Positions 61,560-64,000 of a DNA stretch of 64,000 nt are shown piece by piece (position 1 is the first letter of the stretch; each line of letters starts with the position of its first letter). The notes beneath the pieces were generated by a model, which was not told the origin of the DNA, made no database searches, and was given only the letters and a program-made list of their open reading frames with translations. Source of the DNA: Amycolatopsis sp. 2-15 (GTDB lineage: Bacteria; Actinomycetota; Actinomycetes; Mycobacteriales; Pseudonocardiaceae); NCBI RefSeq assembly GCF_030285625.1, contig NZ_CP127294.1, forward strand, positions 7,100,001 to 7,164,000. Direction: 5' to 3'. The position numbers and the translations under genes were made by a program.

Positions 61560-62020
61560 TCAGCCGCTGGTAGCGCGCTGCTCAGCGATGACACTGTGGG
61601 CTGTGCCGATGGACAGCTTGGTGGCGCGGGCGATAGTGCGGATGGACTCGCCGTCGGCGTGGCGGGCGAGGACGATGCGGCGTTTGTCGGCGTCGACGAC
61701 GCCTGGTCGGCCGCCAGTGCGGCCGCGGGCGCGGGCGGAGTCGAGGCCGTTGCGGGTTTTGCGGACGATGTCGCGGCGGCGGTCCTCGGCCAACGCCAGT
61801 GCCATGTCCAGGATGAGGTTGCGCTCGGTGTGCTCGCCGGCGGCGATGCCCTCGAGGACCTTGACGGCGATGCCGCGGGAGAACAGGTCGTTGAGCACGA
61901 GCAGGCCCTCGATGAGGTTGCGGCCGAGCCGGTCGACCTCCTGGACAGTGAGCATGTCCCCGGTCCGCATGTAGTCGATCGCCGCGGTCAGCGCCGGACG
62001 GGCGCCGGTCGTTTCGGCTA
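61560..62020 (-). pseudogene. Serine recombinase/resolvase lacking its N-terminus
   Basis: The minus strand from ~62020 reads TGARPALTAAIDYMRTGDML then TVQEVDRLGRNLIEGL, the resolvase core with the conserved DRLGR Arg block, then ERNLILDMALALAEDRRRDI and a C-terminal HTH (SIRTIARATKLSIGTAHSVI). The first ~40 residues with the catalytic Ser (YxRVS) are missing, cut where the proline iminopeptidase-like gene begins. It is typical of a Tn3-type resolvase. Confidence 0.75.
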
Positions 62021-63001
62021 GTGTCGTCGCTCGTGATCGATGACGTGAAGGTGCGGTCCTCCGGACTTCTTCCGGTTGGTGGCGGGCATGAGATCTACTG
62101 GGAGGAGTCGGGGAACCCTGACGGGATCCCTGCTCTGTACTTGCACGGAGGCCCGGGTGGGGGGCTCGGCACCGGCAAATACCGGAACAAACTCGATCCG
62201 GAGCGGTTCCGCATCATCGGTCTGGACCAGCGAGGCTGCGGACGTTCAAGGCCGCTTGTGACGACGGCCGGCTACCGGCTGGAAGACAACACCACGTCCG
62301 ATCTTGTTGCTGACATCGAACGGGTCAGGGAGCATCTTCACGTCGGCGAGTGGCTGCTCAACGGTGTGTCGTGGGGTTCTACGCTCACCCTTGCCTACGC
62401 CCAGGATCATCCGGAAAGGGTGCTGGGCCTTGTTCTCATTGCAGTCACCACGACCGACCGGTTTCAGGTGGACTGGATCACCGAGACAGTCGGGGCTGTT
62501 TACCCCGAAGCGTGGGACCGGCTGGCGACGCATGCCGAGCAGGCGGGCATCGGTTATCGCCGACACGAGGGCCGTCTCGTCGAGGCATACGCCCGTTTGA
62601 TGACCGACGCCGACCCTGAGGTTCGTGACGCGACGTCCCGAGCGTGGATGGACTGGGAAGATCACCACATCTCGATCGGCTCTGGCCATGTCCAGCCACG
62701 CACCGGCTGGAGCGATGATCTCCGTGTTTTCGCCACGCTCGTCACGCACTACTGGGCCAACGACGCGTTCCTGAATCCGCCGATTCTGCAGCGAATGGAT
62801 CGCCTGCGTGGCATCCCAGCCACCCTCATCCACGGTCGGCGCGACGTCAGCGGCCCGGCGGTCATCCCCTGGTTGCTGCACCGTGCCTGGCCCGGCAGCG
62901 AGCTGATCATCGAAGAGAGCGAAGGCCACGGCGGCGAGCTCATGGTGAAGGCATGGCGCTCGGCCAATGACCGCCACGCCGATCGTATCGAGTCACGTTG
63001 A
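62021..63001 (+). CDS. Alpha/beta-hydrolase, proline iminopeptidase family
   Basis: The protein has 326 residues. Motifs of the S33 family are complete: LYLHGGPGGGLGTGKY (oxyanion region), RIIGLDQRGCGRSRP, nucleophile GVSWGSTLTLAYA (Ser near 119), and C-terminal IHGRRDVSGP and ESEGHGG with the catalytic Asp and His. It releases N-terminal proline or acts on related amides. The start is GTG 62021 or GTG 62033; the upstream neighbour is a truncated resolvase on the other strand, so its original promoter may have changed. Confidence 0.9.
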   Translation: MSSLVIDDVKVRSSGLLPVGGGHEIYWEESGNPDGIPALYLHGGPGGGLGTGKYRNKLDPERFRIIGLDQRGCGRSRPLVTTAGYRLEDNTTSDLVADIERVREHLHVGEWLLNGVSWGSTLTLAYAQDHPERVLGLVLIAVTTTDRFQVDWITETVGAVYPEAWDRLATHAEQAGIGYRRHEGRLVEAYARLMTDADPEVRDATSRAWMDWEDHHISIGSGHVQPRTGWSDDLRVFATLVTHYWANDAFLNPPILQRMDRLRGIPATLIHGRRDVSGPAVIPWLLHRAWPGSELIIEESEGHGGELMVKAWRSANDRHADRIESR

Positions 63002-63032
63002 CGAGTGCCGCGTTCCTGCTCGCGCCGTCAGG

Positions 63033-63298
63033 TCAAAACAAGGTGTCGCGCACACGTAGCGGCCGGTAGCCGGTCGGGCCGAGCTGGGCGAGCTCGCCTT
63101 CGATGTCGACGTCGATGGAGCCGAAGAAGTTGATGTTCTCGCTGTGGGCCGCGGAGATGTGGGCCAGGACTTCGTCGTCGATGCGCCGTCCCGCGGTGCG
63201 CATCGACTCCACGGCAAGGCCGTAGTACTCCGTCGTCCACGCGACGACTGCGTTGGTGACCAGCGTCAAGCACCACGCTTGCTCGGTCTGGGCCTCTA
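63033..63298 (-). pseudogene. Tn3-family transposase C-terminal end
   Basis: The minus strand reads LEAQTEQAWCLTLVTNAVVA then WTTEYYG and AHISAAHSENINFFGSIDVD to RDTLF and stop, the C-terminus of Tn3-type transposases. The rest is cut off by the IS5-family element inserted at 63298/63299. It belongs to another copy than the internal fragment at 6960-7545, since the order does not fit one gene. Confidence 0.82.
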
Positions 63299-63322
63299 GG
63301 GCGTGTCTGACAAACGTCGTGT

Positions 63323-63742
63323 GTGGCGGCTGGGATGCTGTCGGTCGTGTCGCGGTTTGAGTTGCTGTCGGATGAGCAGTGGGTGTTGATCGAGGATCTG
63401 TTGCCGGTGCGTACCGGTAAGCGGGGTCGTCCGTTTTCGGACGCGCGGGCGATGGTGGAAGGGATCATCTACCGGTATCGGTGCGGGATCGCGTGGCGGG
63501 ATGTGCCGGCGGTGTTCGGTCCGTGGCAGACGATCTGGACCTGGCACCGTCGCATGGCCGGTGACGGCACGTGGGACACCGTGTTGCAGCGGCTGCTGAC
63601 CGCTGCGGATGCGGCCGGGATGGTGGATTGGGCGGTGTCGGTGGATTCCACGATCGCGCGGGCGCATCAGCACGCCACCAACATCAGGCGTGTCACAGGG
63701 GGCTGGGTCGAACTACACGGATCTGCTCGCCGAGCCGCCTGA
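63323..63742 (+). CDS. IS5-family transposase, first frame
   Basis: About 139 residues: FELLSDEQWVLIEDLLPVRT, DARAMVEGIIYRYRCGIAWR, PAVFGPWQTIWTWHRRM and VDSTIARAHQHATN, the N-terminal half of IS427-group transposases with the first catalytic Asp. The last ~18 residues belong to a different frame use, consistent with ribosomal frameshifting into the second frame near the G5 run at ~63698. Confidence 0.82.
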   Translation: MAAGMLSVVSRFELLSDEQWVLIEDLLPVRTGKRGRPFSDARAMVEGIIYRYRCGIAWRDVPAVFGPWQTIWTWHRRMAGDGTWDTVLQRLLTAADAAGMVDWAVSVDSTIARAHQHATNIRRVTGGWVELHGSARRAA

Positions 63743-64000
63743 TCATGCGATCGGCCGCTCGCGCGGCGGCTGGAGCACGAAGGTCCACCACCTCGTCGAC
63801 GGGAACGGCCGACCACTGGTGACGTTGGTCGGTCCCGGTCAGGCCGGCGACGCACCGATGTTTCCGCACCTGATGCGGCACCTGCGGATCCGTCGGGCTG
63901 GGCGTGGTCGGGCACGTACTCGTCCCGACCGGGTCCGGGGCGACAAGGCCTACTCCTCGCGAGCGATCCGCGGGCACTTGCGCACCCGCGGCATCACCGC
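63708..64000 (+). CDS. IS5-family transposase, second frame (partial)
   Basis: The second frame reads SNYTDLLAEPPDHAIGRSRG, then GWSTKVHHLVDGNGRPLVTL and DRVRGDKAYSSRAIRGHLRT, with the second catalytic Asp in GDKAYSS. It continues past the window end, so the Glu block is not seen. It is normally made as a fusion with the first frame. Confidence 0.78.

Larger units (their letters stand above)
63299..64000 (+). mobile_element. IS5-family insertion sequence, right end outside the window
   Basis: The left end GGGCGTGTCTGACAAACG abuts the Tn3 transposase after CTA. The element carries two overlapping transposase frames and runs off the window. The tip resembles the reverse complement of the right end of the IS5 remnant at 9473, so they belong to the same group. 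Confidence 0.8.

Noticed and set aside
6960..63298. A single giant Tn3-type transposon bounded by the two transposase fragments
   Set aside because: The internal piece at 7 kb and the C-terminal piece at 63 kb are not in the order of one gene on the minus strand, and no matching terminal repeats were found.
1..64000. CRISPR arrays
   Set aside because: No series of regularly spaced short repeats was seen on reading, and no cas gene is present.

Overview
The window is high-G+C DNA coded in the style of an actinomycete: frequent GTG starts, ATGA/GTGA stop-start overlaps inside operons, and WXG100, DUF732, ANTAR, DUF2188 and type III PKS families. The gene content fits Pseudonocardiaceae or a close relative (inference, no phylogeny run). 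It looks like an accessory chromosomal region: a few well-organised operons lie between long stretches of broken genes and transposon remnants.

Layout. 1-1.1 kb: end of a type VII secretion substrate pair. 1.3-2.4 kb: one intact and one decayed Nudix gene. 3.1-5.9 kb: a large secreted beta-propeller/phosphoesterase. 6-10.9 kb: transposon nest, with a Tn3 transposase remnant, a broken IS5-like element split by a clean ISL3-type IS (8-bp target duplication), and a clean IS701-type IS (CTAA duplication). 11-14.9 kb: type III polyketide synthase, acyl-CoA dehydrogenase and methyltransferase in one coupled operon, divergent from a UbiA-type prenyltransferase. 15.6-18.6 kb: gene fragments. 19.1-21.6 kb: MBL hydrolase and F420-type oxidoreductase, divergent from a LuxR regulator. 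21.9-22.5 kb: archease-like gene.

22.6-38.9 kb: the main intact system, a cell-surface glycan-type cluster. A FemAB/GNAT-like enzyme is divergent from a chain of mostly overlapping genes: an 885-residue phosphoribosyltransferase-like/HAD protein, a flippase fused to an APH-like kinase, a second flippase, a lipoprotein phosphatase, a NodB deacetylase, a glycosidase lipoprotein, a GT2, a double GT2 and three membrane proteins, one with a single-base frameshift. Together these could build, export, trim and modify a surface polymer. I do not recognise the combination as a named pathway; it is the best candidate here for an undescribed system.

39-43 kb: chimeric pseudogenes, a STAS anti-anti-sigma factor beside a broken anti-sigma kinase, and a small membrane protein. 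43.6-47.1 kb: FAD reductase, ferredoxin and P450 preceded by a TetR gene, with a clear palindromic operator. 47.4-49.2 kb: S41 peptidase and DUF732 lipoprotein. 49.3-63 kb: a mosaic of fragments (DNA ligase, TetR, GntR, tautomerase, an inverted HbpS/MFS piece, amine oxidase, LigD polymerase, two pieces of dnaE2, GNAT, DUF2188, resolvase) among intact NmrA, APH, cupin lyase-like, GAF-ANTAR and proline iminopeptidase-like genes. 63-64 kb: Tn3 transposase tail cut by an IS5-family element that runs off the window.

A recurrent theme is fragments of unrelated genes joined at sharp points, several of them in frame. This suggests repeated illegitimate deletion or inversion in a tolerated accessory zone, although a read-level check of the assembly should come first.
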